From: Flavobacterium odoriferum
GTDB taxonomy: Bacteria; Bacteroidota; Bacteroidia; Flavobacteriales; Flavobacteriaceae
Length of the DNA stretch: 49,478 bases
Reading direction: 5' to 3'
Assembly: GCF_025499515.1 (NCBI RefSeq)
Contig: NZ_JAMKFA010000021.1
Location: forward strand, 1-49,478
How positions within the stretch are numbered: the first letter of the stretch is position 1; each line of letters begins with the position of its first letter. The notes below the pieces were generated by a model. That model worked only from the letters and a program-made list of their open reading frames with translations, was not told where the DNA came from and searched no databases. The translations under genes were made by a program, and so were the position numbers. Below, piece by piece: positions 35,233 to 44,297 of the stretch.

Positions 35233-36006
35233 ATGAATAATATTGATAAAATAATTTTAAGAGGAAGAATTATTGTCTTTTACGGAGCAATTTTATTATT
35301 CTTTTTTATGTTTATGGTCTTTAATTATTTAAAAATTGATAACATAATTTCACTTTTATTATCGCTATTAATATGTATTTGTTATTATTTTATTAGTTCT
35401 ACAAATTGGTTACTAAAAAATATTTTAAAAGTTGAAAACGGGCATGAATTAATTGAACAAGCTTTATTTTATCTCATTATTAGTAAAAATAAATTTGAAA
35501 ACATTAATTTATTTTTATTTACAAAACAATCAAAACAAAAATGGATAGAAATCGAATGTATATTAAAAACTCAAAATAAAAATTATTTTGAAAACTATAA
35601 ATATGAAGACTGTTTGACAATAAAATCAAATAAAAAGTATTTCAATATTTTATATTATTTGTTTATTGCAATCTCAATTTTATTTTTTATTTATGCAGCA
35701 TATCAAATCAAGTTTGAATATGCTCTTTTTGGTGTATTTTTTTTATTATTTGGATTTTTTTTTCAAAGAATAAAAAAAGATAATGATATTAAAATAGTAT
35801 TAGATAAATCTGGAATGAAGATTGACAATAATGCGATTATGAATTGGTCAAAGATTACCAATGAAAAATTGATTTTTTCTGCAAATGGTGTTTTATTGAA
35901 CTTAAAATATGAAAATCAAAATATAACTTTAAAAATAGAACAATACGATATTAATCCATTTCAAATAATGAATTATATCCAACATTTTAAAAAATACGTT
36001 TGCTAA
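35233..36006 (+). CDS. Membrane protein of unknown function (cassette c12)
   Basis: A 257-residue protein with two membrane helices near the start (residues 10-55), a soluble stretch, and two more near 137-175. The last 80 residues (KIVLDKSGMKIDNNAIMNWS) look like a PH-like strand pattern seen in YcxB/bacterial-PH membrane proteins; a weak inference. The TAA stop is inside the closing core GTTTGCTAAC. Confidence 0.8.
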   Translation: MNNIDKIILRGRIIVFYGAILLFFFMFMVFNYLKIDNIISLLLSLLICICYYFISSTNWLLKNILKVENGHELIEQALFYLIISKNKFENINLFLFTKQSKQKWIEIECILKTQNKNYFENYKYEDCLTIKSNKKYFNILYYLFIAISILFFIYAAYQIKFEYALFGVFFLLFGFFFQRIKKDNDIKIVLDKSGMKIDNNAIMNWSKITNEKLIFSANGVLLNLKYENQNITLKIEQYDINPFQIMNYIQHFKKYVC

Positions 36007-36134
36007 CAACGGTTTGCTTCAATGGCTACTTCCGGATTTTCCTGCGGAAAATCCGCTGCTGAATGGAATGTTTTGTTATATTTGTAATGGCTTGGTGTTG
36101 GTTCAACGCCACTGAAAGCAAGCCGCAGAACGTT
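36005..36134 (+). repeat. attC-like site s14 (class A)
   Basis: GTTTGCTAAC before it pairs with GTTAGCAAAC that opens c12. One base differs at the start (AACAACGG). The -7 box is at 36077-36084. Confidence 0.88.
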
Positions 36135-36154
36135 AGCAAACAGTTTAGAAAAAA

Positions 36155-36463
36155 ATGAAATCAGGAACAATATCTATTATTTTAGGAGCTTTAGGAATTC
36201 TTTTTATAATTTGGTTTAATTATCAAACTTATGAATTATACCAAACAGAATTTTTAAAAATTCAAAGCAGCTCTTTAATAGAACCGACAATTGTAACAAC
36301 TGGAAAATCTTACAAACTAATAGCTGTAGGAATAGCCATACTCGGAATCTTATTTGGAATAAAATCTATGCGCGAAAAAAATAAAAGCGGTAAAATTGGT
36401 ATTATTTTATCTATTATTACTTTAATATTAACTTTTATTCCTGTTTGGACATTAATAATTTAA
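36155..36463 (+). CDS. Small three-helix membrane protein (cassette c13, first gene)
   Basis: A 102-residue protein with three hydrophobic segments (about 5-22, 53-68, 80-101). No motif is recognisable. One base separates its stop from the next gene, so both are made from one transcript. Confidence 0.78.
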   Translation: MKSGTISIILGALGILFIIWFNYQTYELYQTEFLKIQSSSLIEPTIVTTGKSYKLIAVGIAILGILFGIKSMREKNKSGKIGIILSIITLILTFIPVWTLII

Positions 36464-36464
36464 A

Positions 36465-36758
36465 ATGACAGATTTAGATATTTTATTAGGAATTCAATTT
36501 TTTGCTTCAATTTTTGTATACTTTTTAATCGCTTTTATTAACTACTTAATACTAAAAAATGAAAAACCAGATATTCATGGACATTTAAACTTTACAAAAC
36601 TATTTTCATTTTCTCAATTTGAACCTTTTCAAATTTTAAAATGGGAAATAAATGGTGAAAATTTAAAAAACAAAAGAATAGTTAACAAACTATCTAAATT
36701 TTTGAAAATAATTTTAATAATAATGTTGATTACAATAATCATTGGAGTATTTATATAA
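36465..36758 (+). CDS. Small two-helix membrane protein (cassette c13, second gene)
   Basis: A 97-residue protein with hydrophobic segments at about 7-28 and 80-97 and a polar middle. It is translationally close to the preceding gene and may form a complex with it in the membrane. The cassette ends pair over 10 bases (GTTAGCAAAC / GTTTGCTAAC). Confidence 0.78.
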   Translation: MTDLDILLGIQFFASIFVYFLIAFINYLILKNEKPDIHGHLNFTKLFSFSQFEPFQILKWEINGENLKNKRIVNKLSKFLKIILIIMLITIIIGVFI

Positions 36759-36769
36759 AACCGTTTGCT

Positions 36770-36899
36770 AACAGCGGTTTGCTTCAATGGCTACTTCCGG
36801 ATTTTCCTACGGAAAATCCACTGCTGAATGGAATGTTTTATTATATTTGTAATGGCTTGGTGTTGGTTCAACGCCACTGAAAGCAAGCCACATAACGTT
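36770..36899 (+). repeat. attC-like site s15 (class A)
   Basis: Class A copy closing c13. The -7 box is at 36842-36849. Confidence 0.88.
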
Positions 36900-36921
36900 A
36901 GCAACAATAATTGAAAAAACT

Positions 36922-37890
36922 ATGAAAAAAAGAAAACTTATTACATTTTTTATATTATTCATCAGTCTAAATTTATTTTCGCAAGAAATAATTACAAAGT
37001 TTGAGTCAGTGCAGTTGATAAAACCTAGAGTAATTTCATTAAATGGAGGTATGAAATCTGCCGCTGGTGGAAAATCGAGAGAATACATCAAAATTGACTT
37101 ACCACAAAATACAGTGGAATGGTATTATAGTTTTACAACAAGTCCAGGTGTAAGCGGAACAAAAAATTTAAACTTGGCAACCCAAATTGCAGCAATGTTA
37201 GCTTCAAAAACAAATGTAATAGGGACAGCTTTAACTTCAACGGGAATTACTAAAGAAGTAATGAAATCAATTGAAATTCCTGCTGGAACAAATTCAGCAG
37301 ATATATATTTATGTGATAGAGCAAATATTGATAAGTTTCTAGCAAAAGAAGATTTAAATCTTTTTGGAGGTTCATATTCTTACACTATGGAAGGTACTGT
37401 TCAAAACACAAAACAAGCAATCGTACAAATTAACGACATAACAAAAGGAACAGTCTTTTTAGGATTAAAAAACCCGAGTTCTCTTGATGGAATTAATATA
37501 ACTATTGAAGTTGTTGCTATTGTAAAAACTCAAGTTATAGTAGAAAAATCAGATGAAGAAAAAAAAGCTGAATTATATGGTGGATTAGGATGGAAACAAT
37601 TCGAAAATGGTGATTTTCAAAAATGTATTGAATATTCGGACAAGGCTAATGAATATTCTCAATTAGGTTGGGTAAATGCAAACAAAGGGCTTGCTTTACT
37701 AATATTAAATCGTGAAACTGAAGCGATGGATATATACATAAACGCAATAACATTAATAAAAAAACAAAACAACCCAAATTATGTCTTTACAGAAGTGATT
37801 AAAGATTTAGATAATGTAATAAATAAATATCCTAATTTATCAGGCGCAAAAGAAATAAAAGAAATTATCCAATTAGAAATAAAAAAATAA
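36922..37890 (+). CDS. Secreted protein with C-terminal TPR-like repeats (cassette c14)
   Basis: A 322-residue protein with a signal peptide (ends LFSQ near residue 21). Residues 25-190 form an unrecognised beta-rich domain. About residues 210-285 look like two TPR units: WKQFENGDFQKCIEYSDKAN, then NANKGLALLILNRETEAMDI. TPRs bind partner proteins, so this is probably a periplasmic assembly or binding factor. Confidence 0.8.
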   Translation: MKKRKLITFFILFISLNLFSQEIITKFESVQLIKPRVISLNGGMKSAAGGKSREYIKIDLPQNTVEWYYSFTTSPGVSGTKNLNLATQIAAMLASKTNVIGTALTSTGITKEVMKSIEIPAGTNSADIYLCDRANIDKFLAKEDLNLFGGSYSYTMEGTVQNTKQAIVQINDITKGTVFLGLKNPSSLDGINITIEVVAIVKTQVIVEKSDEEKKAELYGGLGWKQFENGDFQKCIEYSDKANEYSQLGWVNANKGLALLILNRETEAMDIYINAITLIKKQNNPNYVFTEVIKDLDNVINKYPNLSGAKEIKEIIQLEIKK

Positions 37891-37902
37891 ATTACTGTTG
37901 CT

Positions 37903-38029
37903 AACACAGGTTTTACGCTATTGCGGGTTTAAGGCTTAAATTAAAGTTTGATTTGTGTCTTTCAAGTCAATGCAAAACCGAAAGTTTCGGCTTCCTTAAT
38001 CCGCAACAGACGTAAAGCCTGGAAACGTT
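37903..38029 (+). repeat. attC-like site s16 (class D)
   Basis: The arms pair as CAGGTTTTACGCTATTGCGG against CCGCAACAGACGTAAAGCCTG. The other class D copy is s22. The centre has a second hairpin (ACCGAAAGTTTCGGCTTCC). CTGTTGCTAAC before it pairs with the start of c14. Confidence 0.86.
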
Positions 38030-38047
38030 GTACCACATTATAAACCA

Positions 38048-38998
38048 ATGATTACTACAAAACGAAATTTCCTAAAATTTTACTTATCAATTTCTTTTGC
38101 GTTTCTATTTTTTAATGCATTAGGAACTTTTATGATATATACATATTTTGACTTAATAAATAAAGGAAAATCAGAAATCAAAACTTTATTTATGCTTTTA
38201 TTTGGTATTGCCGTAATCTTAATGGCTTTTTATACAGTTTGGCAATATTTTAGAAATTCACCAACTATAAAAATTGACAATCATAAAATAACATTTAATA
38301 AAAATGAATATTTAATTTCAGACATTAAAAAAGTATATCTAACGGGTAAAATGCCTTTTAAATATTTAATAACTTTTCCTATGGAAGGAACAAGAATTAA
38401 ATTTAAGGATAATTCTGTAAAATATTTTTTTAATGATATGTACCAAAATAGTTGGGAAATAAAATATTTTCTTCAAAAAGTTGTAATTGAAAAGGGAGAA
38501 TTTTCAAAACCTGAAAATAATAAAATTGATCCTAAATTAATTCGTTTTATAAAAACTGAAGATTTCAAAGGCAATCAATGGACAAGTTTAAGAGGAATTA
38601 GTCTTTGGGGTTTAATATTATTTGTTTTATTTATGGTTTTCTCTAAAGGTAAAGTCCCAACTAATATTAATTTTTGGATAGTCTTTTTAACCTTCGGTTT
38701 TTTTTGGTTTTATTTTAATTCTTGGTTAATGCATTATTTCAGTTTAGATAAAGAGTTTCTAATTATTAAAAATCATAACCTTATTTGGAAACAAGACATT
38801 TATAAAATAAGTAACATCAAAGAAGTAACATTCGAAACACAAGGAAAAATGCCGAATTGTTTGAGAGTTATCGAAAATAATTTCAAAGAAAAATTATATC
38901 CAGCTGGAACATTAACAGATGGAAAATGGATTGAGTTTAAATTGAAACTTGAGAAAAATGGGGTTAAAGTGAGGAATGAATGTGTTTATGAAGAATAA
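38048..38998 (+). CDS. Membrane protein with two PH-like halves (cassette c15)
   Basis: A 316-residue protein. Two membrane-helix pairs (about 10-65 and 180-225) are each followed by a beta-rich soluble part. The two soluble parts start alike: IKIDNHKITFNKNEYLISDI and LIIKNHNLIWKQDIYKISNI. This suggests an internal duplication of a helix-pair plus PH-like unit. The role is unknown. The cassette ends pair perfectly over 10 bases. Confidence 0.8.
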   Translation: MITTKRNFLKFYLSISFAFLFFNALGTFMIYTYFDLINKGKSEIKTLFMLLFGIAVILMAFYTVWQYFRNSPTIKIDNHKITFNKNEYLISDIKKVYLTGKMPFKYLITFPMEGTRIKFKDNSVKYFFNDMYQNSWEIKYFLQKVVIEKGEFSKPENNKIDPKLIRFIKTEDFKGNQWTSLRGISLWGLILFVLFMVFSKGKVPTNINFWIVFLTFGFFWFYFNSWLMHYFSLDKEFLIIKNHNLIWKQDIYKISNIKEVTFETQGKMPNCLRVIENNFKEKLYPAGTLTDGKWIEFKLKLEKNGVKVRNECVYEE

Positions 38999-39006
38999 CG
39001 TGGTAC

Positions 39007-39136
39007 AACAGCGGTTTGCTTCAATGGCTACTTCCGGATTTTCCTACGGAAAATCCGCTGCTGAATGGAATGTTTTGCTATATTTGTAATGGCTTGGTGT
39101 TGGTGCAACGCCACTGAGAGCAAGCCGCAGAACGTT
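39007..39136 (+). repeat. attC-like site s17 (class A)
   Basis: GTGGTACAAC before it pairs with GTTGTACCAC that opens c15. The -7 box is at 39079-39086. Confidence 0.88.
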
Positions 39137-39160
39137 GTAACAAATTTTATAACCAACTAA

Positions 39161-39598
39161 ATGAAAAAGCTAACTTTTTTTATTTCATTTATCTTTTTGA
39201 CTACAATTTATTCATGTGGTCAAAATAAAATTAAAACTCCTATAACCGCCATGAATAAGTTTGAAGAATTTATTTCAAAAGAAAAATTTTTACCTGATTC
39301 GAAAATATTTTATCCTGGAATTGGTGAGGAAAAATTGAAACCGATATTAACAGAATTGATAAATGAATCAGCTAAAGATTTTCAAAATATTGCGGTGAAA
39401 GGAATTGCATCTGATAATGATTACCATAAAGCTATTGAAAAAGGCTTAAATAGATTTTCAAAAATATATTTAGAATTGGACACAGAAAATCGGGAAAGAA
39501 TATGTACTTATTTTGAAGAGCTGATGGATATCGTAGGATTAGAAAGCTCGGGAGGTTTACTTAATGAATTTATGTATGGTTATGACTTTTCTGAATAA
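39161..39598 (+). CDS. DUF4844 lipoprotein (cassette c16)
   Basis: A 145-residue lipoprotein (lipobox IYSC, Cys19). KFEEFISKEKFLPDSKIFYP, the ENRERICTYFEELMDIVGLE helix and SSGGLLNEFMYGYD match what I know of the DUF4844 family of Bacteroidetes. Its biochemical role is unknown; the helical, conserved core suggests a binding protein. The cassette ends pair over 10 bases (GTTGTAACAA / TTGTTACAAC). Confidence 0.78.
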   Translation: MKKLTFFISFIFLTTIYSCGQNKIKTPITAMNKFEEFISKEKFLPDSKIFYPGIGEEKLKPILTELINESAKDFQNIAVKGIASDNDYHKAIEKGLNRFSKIYLELDTENRERICTYFEELMDIVGLESSGGLLNEFMYGYDFSE

Positions 39599-39610
39599 AA
39601 AACTTGTTAC

Positions 39611-39740
39611 AACAGCAGTTTGCTTCAATGGCTACTTCCGGATTTTCCTACGGAAAATCCGCTGCTGAATGGAATGTTTTGCTATATTTGTAATGGCTTG
39701 GTGTTGGTTCAACGCCACTGAGAGCAAGCCGCGAAACGTT
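39611..39740 (+). repeat. attC-like site s18 (class A)
   Basis: Class A copy closing c16; it starts AACAGCAG instead of AACAGCGG. The -7 box is at 39683-39690. Confidence 0.88.
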
Positions 39741-39806
39741 GTGCATCAGTTTTGAGCGACAAAAAACGGAATATAAATAAACTCTAAAATTAAATTCTTA
39801 AAATAA

Positions 39807-40355
39807 ATGCAAATAATATTTCTTCTAATCGGAATAATTGGATTAGTTATGTTTGTTTTTGGTATAAAAACACTGATAAAAAATTACAGAAACGAAATTA
39901 TTAGCGAATTAAAACTAACTGAAAATGAAATAAATTTTCAAAAAATTGGTACGTATTCAATTTCTGTAGTTGGTGGAGGTTATGCAAATAATTTGGTAAA
40001 CTTTGAAACTCAAATTACCCATAACGAGACGAAATTAAATACTATTGAAAAAAATCTGAAATTCAAATTTCATTACAAAGGAAGATTAGCAACCGAATTC
40101 TATAGTTTTGAAATTGAAAATCTTGGAATACACAAAATCTTTATTAAAAATATTGAAGACTTAGAAGTAAAAGAATCTATGTTAGTATCTAAAAGATTAT
40201 TTCAAAAGAAATTACCAATTGAAAAAATAGGTTTAATAGTGAAAGAAACATCATCAAGTTCAAAATTTATAATTGGTTTGTTAATGACTGTATTTGGAAT
40301 TAATATTTCAATTTGGGGAATAATTTTAACATTTAATCCACAACTAATTGGATAA
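39807..40355 (+). CDS. Two-helix membrane protein, DUF3592-like layout (cassette c17)
   Basis: A 182-residue protein with one membrane helix at each end (about 2-22 and 155-178) and a beta-rich domain between. This is the DUF3592-type layout, but no specific motif confirms it. The cassette ends pair over 9 bases (GTTGTGCAT / ATGCACAAC). Confidence 0.75.
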   Translation: MQIIFLLIGIIGLVMFVFGIKTLIKNYRNEIISELKLTENEINFQKIGTYSISVVGGGYANNLVNFETQITHNETKLNTIEKNLKFKFHYKGRLATEFYSFEIENLGIHKIFIKNIEDLEVKESMLVSKRLFQKKLPIEKIGLIVKETSSSSKFIIGLLMTVFGINISIWGIILTFNPQLIG

Positions 40356-40368
40356 AAACCGAATGCAC

Positions 40369-40498
40369 AACAGCGGTTTGCTTCAATGGCTACTTCCGGA
40401 TTTTCCTTCGGAAAATCCGCTGCTGAATGGAATGTTTTGTTATATTTGTAATGGCTTGGTGTTGGCTCAACGCCACTGAGAGCAAGCCGCAGAACGTT
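40369..40498 (+). repeat. attC-like site s19 (class A)
   Basis: Class A copy with inner hairpin loop TTC. The -7 box is at 40441-40448. Confidence 0.88.
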
Positions 40499-40821
40499 AA
40501 ATGCAATATATTTTCCGAACTTACGCAGAACGCTTCGCTCCTATTTTTCCGTTAGAAAATTAATGAAAATTGTAATCGAAAAATCTTGTGTGATAATTGA
40601 AAACTGAAACCAAACTTTGTGGAAAACCTTCAATGACAATTCTCGGATTTTAGTAATTTAAAGACAATTCTCAACAAAAAACTTTGCGAAAAATTGAAAA
40701 CCGAACCAAACTTTGCGTGACAAATCAAGTTTGCGTGACATTTGAAAACCGAAAACCAAACGTTGTGGATAAACGTTGCGTTGATTTTTTCAGTTCGTGA
40801 AAATATAATACTGCATTTAAC
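40496..40821 (+). other. Gene-less cassette c18 (ORF-less family)
   Basis: The longest gene-less member, about 326 bases. It opens GTTAAATGCAATATATTTTC and closes with its near mirror before TGCATTTAAC, so the terminal inverted similarity is about 25-30 bases. Inside, GAAAACCGAA and AACTTTGCGTGAC words repeat. I see no gene. Confidence 0.77.
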
Positions 40822-40948
40822 AGCGGTTTGCATTAATGGCTGGGCTTGCGGAAAATCCTCATTGGCACAGTTGTTTAATTTAATGGTTTTCTTATATTTG
40901 TAATGTTTTGGTACTTTGGCTCGCCATTAATTCAAGCCGCAGAACATT
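40819..40948 (+). repeat. attC-like site s20 (class B, ATT core)
   Basis: Class B. The 3' core reads ATTAGCC where every other complete site has GTT. In the integron model the first base belongs to the upstream site, so this is a point change in s20 itself. Confidence 0.85.
40871..40900 (+). promoter_or_regulatory. Bacteroidetes promoter inside site s20
   Basis: TTG 40871-40873, TATATTTG 40893-40900, spacer 19. It points to the two-gene cassette c19. Confidence 0.75.
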
Positions 40949-40993
40949 AGCCGTCAGTTTGGCGGAACGAAACGAAAATTAAAACAAAAATAA

Positions 40994-41260
40994 ATGGAAG
41001 AAATTGAAATGGAAATAAATATTGTTTTTGTTGAACATAAACAGAAATATATTGACGTTTTTGATAATAGTGGTGGATTATTAGCAATGCAAAAAAATGC
41101 AGAAAACTTTACTCCAATTTTAAAAGATTTAACTGACAGTTTAATTTCTAAATCAAACAAGTTTTTAAAAAAAAATGAAAAATTTTCAAAAACAGAAATT
41201 GAGAACATTATAAAAATCAAAATAAAAGAGTTTAATAAATTTTTAATATCTCCTTTCTAA
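40994..41260 (+). CDS. Small cytoplasmic protein of unknown function (cassette c19, first gene)
   Basis: An 88-residue Lys/Glu-rich, mostly helical protein without signal peptide. I do not recognise it. It lies 10 bases before a secreted-protein gene in the same cassette and shares its transcript. Confidence 0.72.
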   Translation: MEEIEMEINIVFVEHKQKYIDVFDNSGGLLAMQKNAENFTPILKDLTDSLISKSNKFLKKNEKFSKTEIENIIKIKIKEFNKFLISPF

Positions 41261-41270
41261 ATTCAATACT

Positions 41271-41915
41271 ATGAAAAAAATTATTTTCGCATTAATTCTA
41301 TGCTCATTTTCAATTTTAAGTTATTCTCAAACTTCTGTTAGTGGAGTTGTTACATATTACTTTAATGAATACCAAGGAAACAAACCAGATTTGGGTGCTT
41401 CTGTAACTTTGATAGACAGTGCAAAAGTTAAAAATTTTGATTATAAACTTTATGAAAAATTTTATTATGGCAAGTTTTACCAAAAAATGTATTTTTCATC
41501 ATTAGAAAGATACGAAAAATATTCTGCTGCTTATAAAAAGACTGAAGGCAAAAAGAAAATGGCTGAACAGAGCGAAACTTTTAAAAAAGGAATGGAAGAT
41601 GCTCAAAAAGATATGGAAAGACATATGAAAGAATTAGTAAAATATGATTCTGAAACTCCAGAAAAAGCCGCAAAAATTTCTACAGAATTATATATGCAAC
41701 TTCTAAAACTTGATGACGATTTGCCGAAAAAAACTGTTGATGCAAATGGAAATTATTCACTAAATGCAAAACCAGGTGTTTACTATGTTTTAATAAAGTC
41801 AAAAAACAGAACAGGTAGTTATGACATTTTAGAAAGTGATGGAAAAATTTACATAAAAAAAGTGAAAATTTCAGAAAATGACAATAAAGACGTTAGTTAC
41901 AATTTTGAATTATAA
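41271..41915 (+). CDS. Secreted protein with carboxypeptidase-regulatory-like strands (cassette c19, second gene)
   Basis: A 214-residue protein with a signal peptide ending SYSQ. The first mature segment (TSVSGVVTYYFNE) and the last part (VDANGNYSLNAKPGVYYVLI) look like the opening and closing strands of a carboxypeptidase-regulatory-like (Ig-like) domain. A long Lys/Glu-rich helical insert (about residues 55-145) separates them. It probably acts in the periplasm or on the surface. Confidence 0.75.
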   Translation: MKKIIFALILCSFSILSYSQTSVSGVVTYYFNEYQGNKPDLGASVTLIDSAKVKNFDYKLYEKFYYGKFYQKMYFSSLERYEKYSAAYKKTEGKKKMAEQSETFKKGMEDAQKDMERHMKELVKYDSETPEKAAKISTELYMQLLKLDDDLPKKTVDANGNYSLNAKPGVYYVLIKSKNRTGSYDILESDGKIYIKKVKISENDNKDVSYNFEL

Positions 41916-41929
41916 AAAACCGAACGGCT

Positions 41930-42053
41930 AACAGGCGTTTGGCAAGATTGCGAATTTTGTAGTAAATTCACGTTTACATTTCGCAAGAAATTTTATCTTT
42001 AACAGAAAATAATAAGTTCCGAAGTTCGCAACCTCGCCAAGCGCCGGAACGTT
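41930..42053 (+). repeat. attC-like site s21 (singleton class)
   Basis: The arms pair as GGCGTTTGGCAAGATTGCGA against TCGCAACCTCGCCAAGCGCC. ACGGCTAAC before it pairs with TTAGCCGT of c19. Confidence 0.83.
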
Positions 42054-42077
42054 AGCGGTAATTATAAAAATAAAACC

Positions 42078-43055
42078 TTGAATTCAATGATAAATAAAGA
42101 TAAAGTAGTTATAATGTTTTTTGTTCTATTTTCAACATTTAAAATATTTGGACAAAACAACTTTCCGGCTGAACTCCAAACAGAAAAAACTGACCAACAC
42201 AGCTTAATAACAGGTTCACGGGTATATTGTAAAATACCCCAAAAATTTATATTTTTCAAAGAGTCTTTAGATTACCGACTAGATGAAAATTTATCTTTCC
42301 AAATTTTAGAAATCAACTCTTCAAATTTTAAAGAATATAGCCAATACTTTACAAAAAAATCTTTGGATGAAAGAGGACTGAAAATTGATGTAGTTAAAAA
42401 CATTAAGCTAAATAGCTATGATGCAATATATTTAGAAGGACCATCAGAGAAACAAGGAGAAACTAAACTAATATTATTATTCGGTGACGAATCTTTTGTT
42501 GTAATCGTTGGTGGTATATTTAAAACAGAAGATATAAATGGAAGAAACACATTACAAAATATATTTAAATCAATTTATTACGACAAGTTTTTACAGTTAG
42601 ATCCATTAGAGTTTGCTAGATTTGATTTTGACCTAACAATAACAAACTTTAAATACGCAATGACATCACCAAATTTAAGGGTTGCAACAATGATAAAGTT
42701 TACTGAAAATGGCCAAAGTGATGCTCAAAACCCGACAACTAACTCACTACATTTTAAAGTTTTATTTGAATTTAATGAATATAATGCTGAAGGATATCTT
42801 GAAAATATAATTTCAAATTATGAAAAAACTGGAATTAAGTTCGATAAAAAAATATTTTCTAAAACAAAGATAAATAATCAAATAGCTTATGTTCTAGAAA
42901 CTAAAATACAATATCTAGGCAAAGTCGGTATAATGTATCAAGCGGTAATATTATTTGAAAAAAATCCAATTTTATTTGTTGCAAGTTCATACAATGACGT
43001 TGAAAATTATTTAACTAAATTTAAAAAAACCACAGAAACAATTAAATTAAAATAA
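42078..43055 (+). CDS. Secreted protein with duplicated PsbP/MOG1-like halves (cassette c20)
   Basis: A 325-residue protein with a signal peptide (ends IFGQ near residue 26). Each half has the order strand, helix, strand with a similar final pattern: IKLNSYDAIYLEGPSEKQGE then LILLFGDESFVVIVGG in the first, KINNQIAYVLETK then AVILFEKNPILFVASS in the second. This resembles a tandem of PsbP/MOG1-fold domains; a fold-level inference only. The ends pair over 10 bases (GTTAGCGGTA / TACCGCTAAC). Confidence 0.72.
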   Translation: MNSMINKDKVVIMFFVLFSTFKIFGQNNFPAELQTEKTDQHSLITGSRVYCKIPQKFIFFKESLDYRLDENLSFQILEINSSNFKEYSQYFTKKSLDERGLKIDVVKNIKLNSYDAIYLEGPSEKQGETKLILLFGDESFVVIVGGIFKTEDINGRNTLQNIFKSIYYDKFLQLDPLEFARFDFDLTITNFKYAMTSPNLRVATMIKFTENGQSDAQNPTTNSLHFKVLFEFNEYNAEGYLENIISNYEKTGIKFDKKIFSKTKINNQIAYVLETKIQYLGKVGIMYQAVILFEKNPILFVASSYNDVENYLTKFKKTTETIKLK

Positions 43056-43063
43056 CTACCGCT

Positions 43064-43190
43064 AACACAGGTTTTACGCTATTGCGGGTTTCGGGCTAAA
43101 TTTAAAGTTAGTTTAGTATCTTTGAAGTCAGTGCAAAACCTAAAGTTACGGCTTCCTTAATCCGCAACAGACGTAAAGCCTGGGAACGTT
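43064..43190 (+). repeat. attC-like site s22 (class D)
   Basis: Class D, 127 bp, like s16. It has a TATCTTTG -7 box and closes c20. Confidence 0.86.
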
Positions 43191-43454
43191 AAATGCAATA
43201 TATTTTCCGAACTTAAGCAGAACGCTTCGCTCCTATTTTTTTGCAAGAAAATTAATGAAAATTGTAATCGAAAAATCTTGCGTGATAATGGAAAACTGAA
43301 ACCAAACTTTGTGCTGAAAATCCTTTTTGGGAAAATTCTCTGTGAAATCAAAAACTGAAACCAAACTTTGCGAAAAATTGAAAACCGAACCAAACTTTGT
43401 GGATTAACGTTGCGTTGATTTTTCAGTTCGTGAAAATATAATACTGCATTTAAC
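43188..43454 (+). other. Gene-less cassette c21 (ORF-less family)
   Basis: Nearly identical in length (267 bases) and sequence to c27 at 47449-47715, and followed by the same class of site. No gene is seen. It carries GAAAACTGAAACCAAACTTT words in direct repetition. Confidence 0.78.
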
Positions 43455-43581
43455 AGCGGTTTGCATTAATGGCTGGGCTTGCGGAAAATCCTCATTGGCA
43501 CAGTTGTTTAATTTAATGGTTTTCTTATATTTGTAATGGTTTGGTGCTTTGGTTCGCCATTAATTCAAGCCTCAGAACGTT
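43452..43581 (+). repeat. attC-like site s23 (class B)
   Basis: Class B copy after a gene-less cassette, almost the same as s29. TGCATTTAAC before it pairs with GTTAAATGCA. Confidence 0.87.
43504..43533 (+). promoter_or_regulatory. Bacteroidetes promoter inside site s23
   Basis: TTG 43504-43506, TATATTTG 43526-43533, spacer 19. It drives the gene at 43605. Confidence 0.75.
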
Positions 43582-43604
43582 AGCAAACATTTAAAAATCT
43601 TATT

Positions 43605-44147
43605 ATGAAAAAAATTACATTTCTATTCTTTCTATTACCAATTACTCTATTTGGTCAATTATCTGATTCCTTAGAAGTAATGAAAGCAGACAAAAATGTA
43701 AATTATAAAAATTATGAAAAATTGCTTTTTAGAGCAACTAACTATATTTTTGAAAATCCTGTCGACCTGAAATCTCAAGAATTTATTTCTGCTACTCAAA
43801 TAGTGAATTTTTGGATGAATAAAGAAACTGAAATGGGAATTCCAACATTTGGTAATTTTTTCAAATCATTAACGAATGATGACAAACAACAATTTCTTTA
43901 CATAGTTGCAATGATTAATTATGGTTTAAACCAAAAAATCAACTACAATCGAAATTTAGAATGTAAACCCAAAAAAGGTGAAAAATATAGCGAACAAGTT
44001 GATGTTAAAGAAGTACAAATTGAAGGAGCAAAAATCGTTCTAAAATACATTGGTAATAAAAACAATAATGTAAAAATAAGTTCTCAAACAAAAAAATATC
44101 TAAAAGCATACGAAAACGGTAATCTAGAAGAAATATTTTTTGAATAA
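43605..44147 (+). CDS. Small secreted helical protein (cassette c22)
   Basis: A 180-residue protein with a signal peptide (ends LFGQ near residue 18). The mature part is mainly helical: NYEKLLFRATNYIFENPVDL, then SATQIVNFWMNKETEMGIPT. I recall similar Bacteroidetes secreted proteins without assigned function. The cassette ends pair over 10 bases (GTTAGCAAAC / GTTTGCTAAC). Confidence 0.8.
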   Translation: MKKITFLFFLLPITLFGQLSDSLEVMKADKNVNYKNYEKLLFRATNYIFENPVDLKSQEFISATQIVNFWMNKETEMGIPTFGNFFKSLTNDDKQQFLYIVAMINYGLNQKINYNRNLECKPKKGEKYSEQVDVKEVQIEGAKIVLKYIGNKNNNVKISSQTKKYLKAYENGNLEEIFFE

Positions 44148-44157
44148 AACGTTTGCT

Positions 44158-44287
44158 AACAGCGGTTTGCTTCAATGGCTCCTTCCGGATATTCCTCCGG
44201 AAAATCCGCTGCTGACTGGAATGTTTTGTTATATTTGTAATGGCTTGGTGTTGATTCAACGCCACTGAAATCAAGCCGCAGAACGTT
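44158..44287 (+). repeat. attC-like site s24 (class A)
   Basis: Class A with several changes (GGATATTCCTCCGGAAAATC in the inner hairpin). The -7 box is at 44230-44237. Confidence 0.87.
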
Positions 44288-44297
44288 GTGCGAGATG

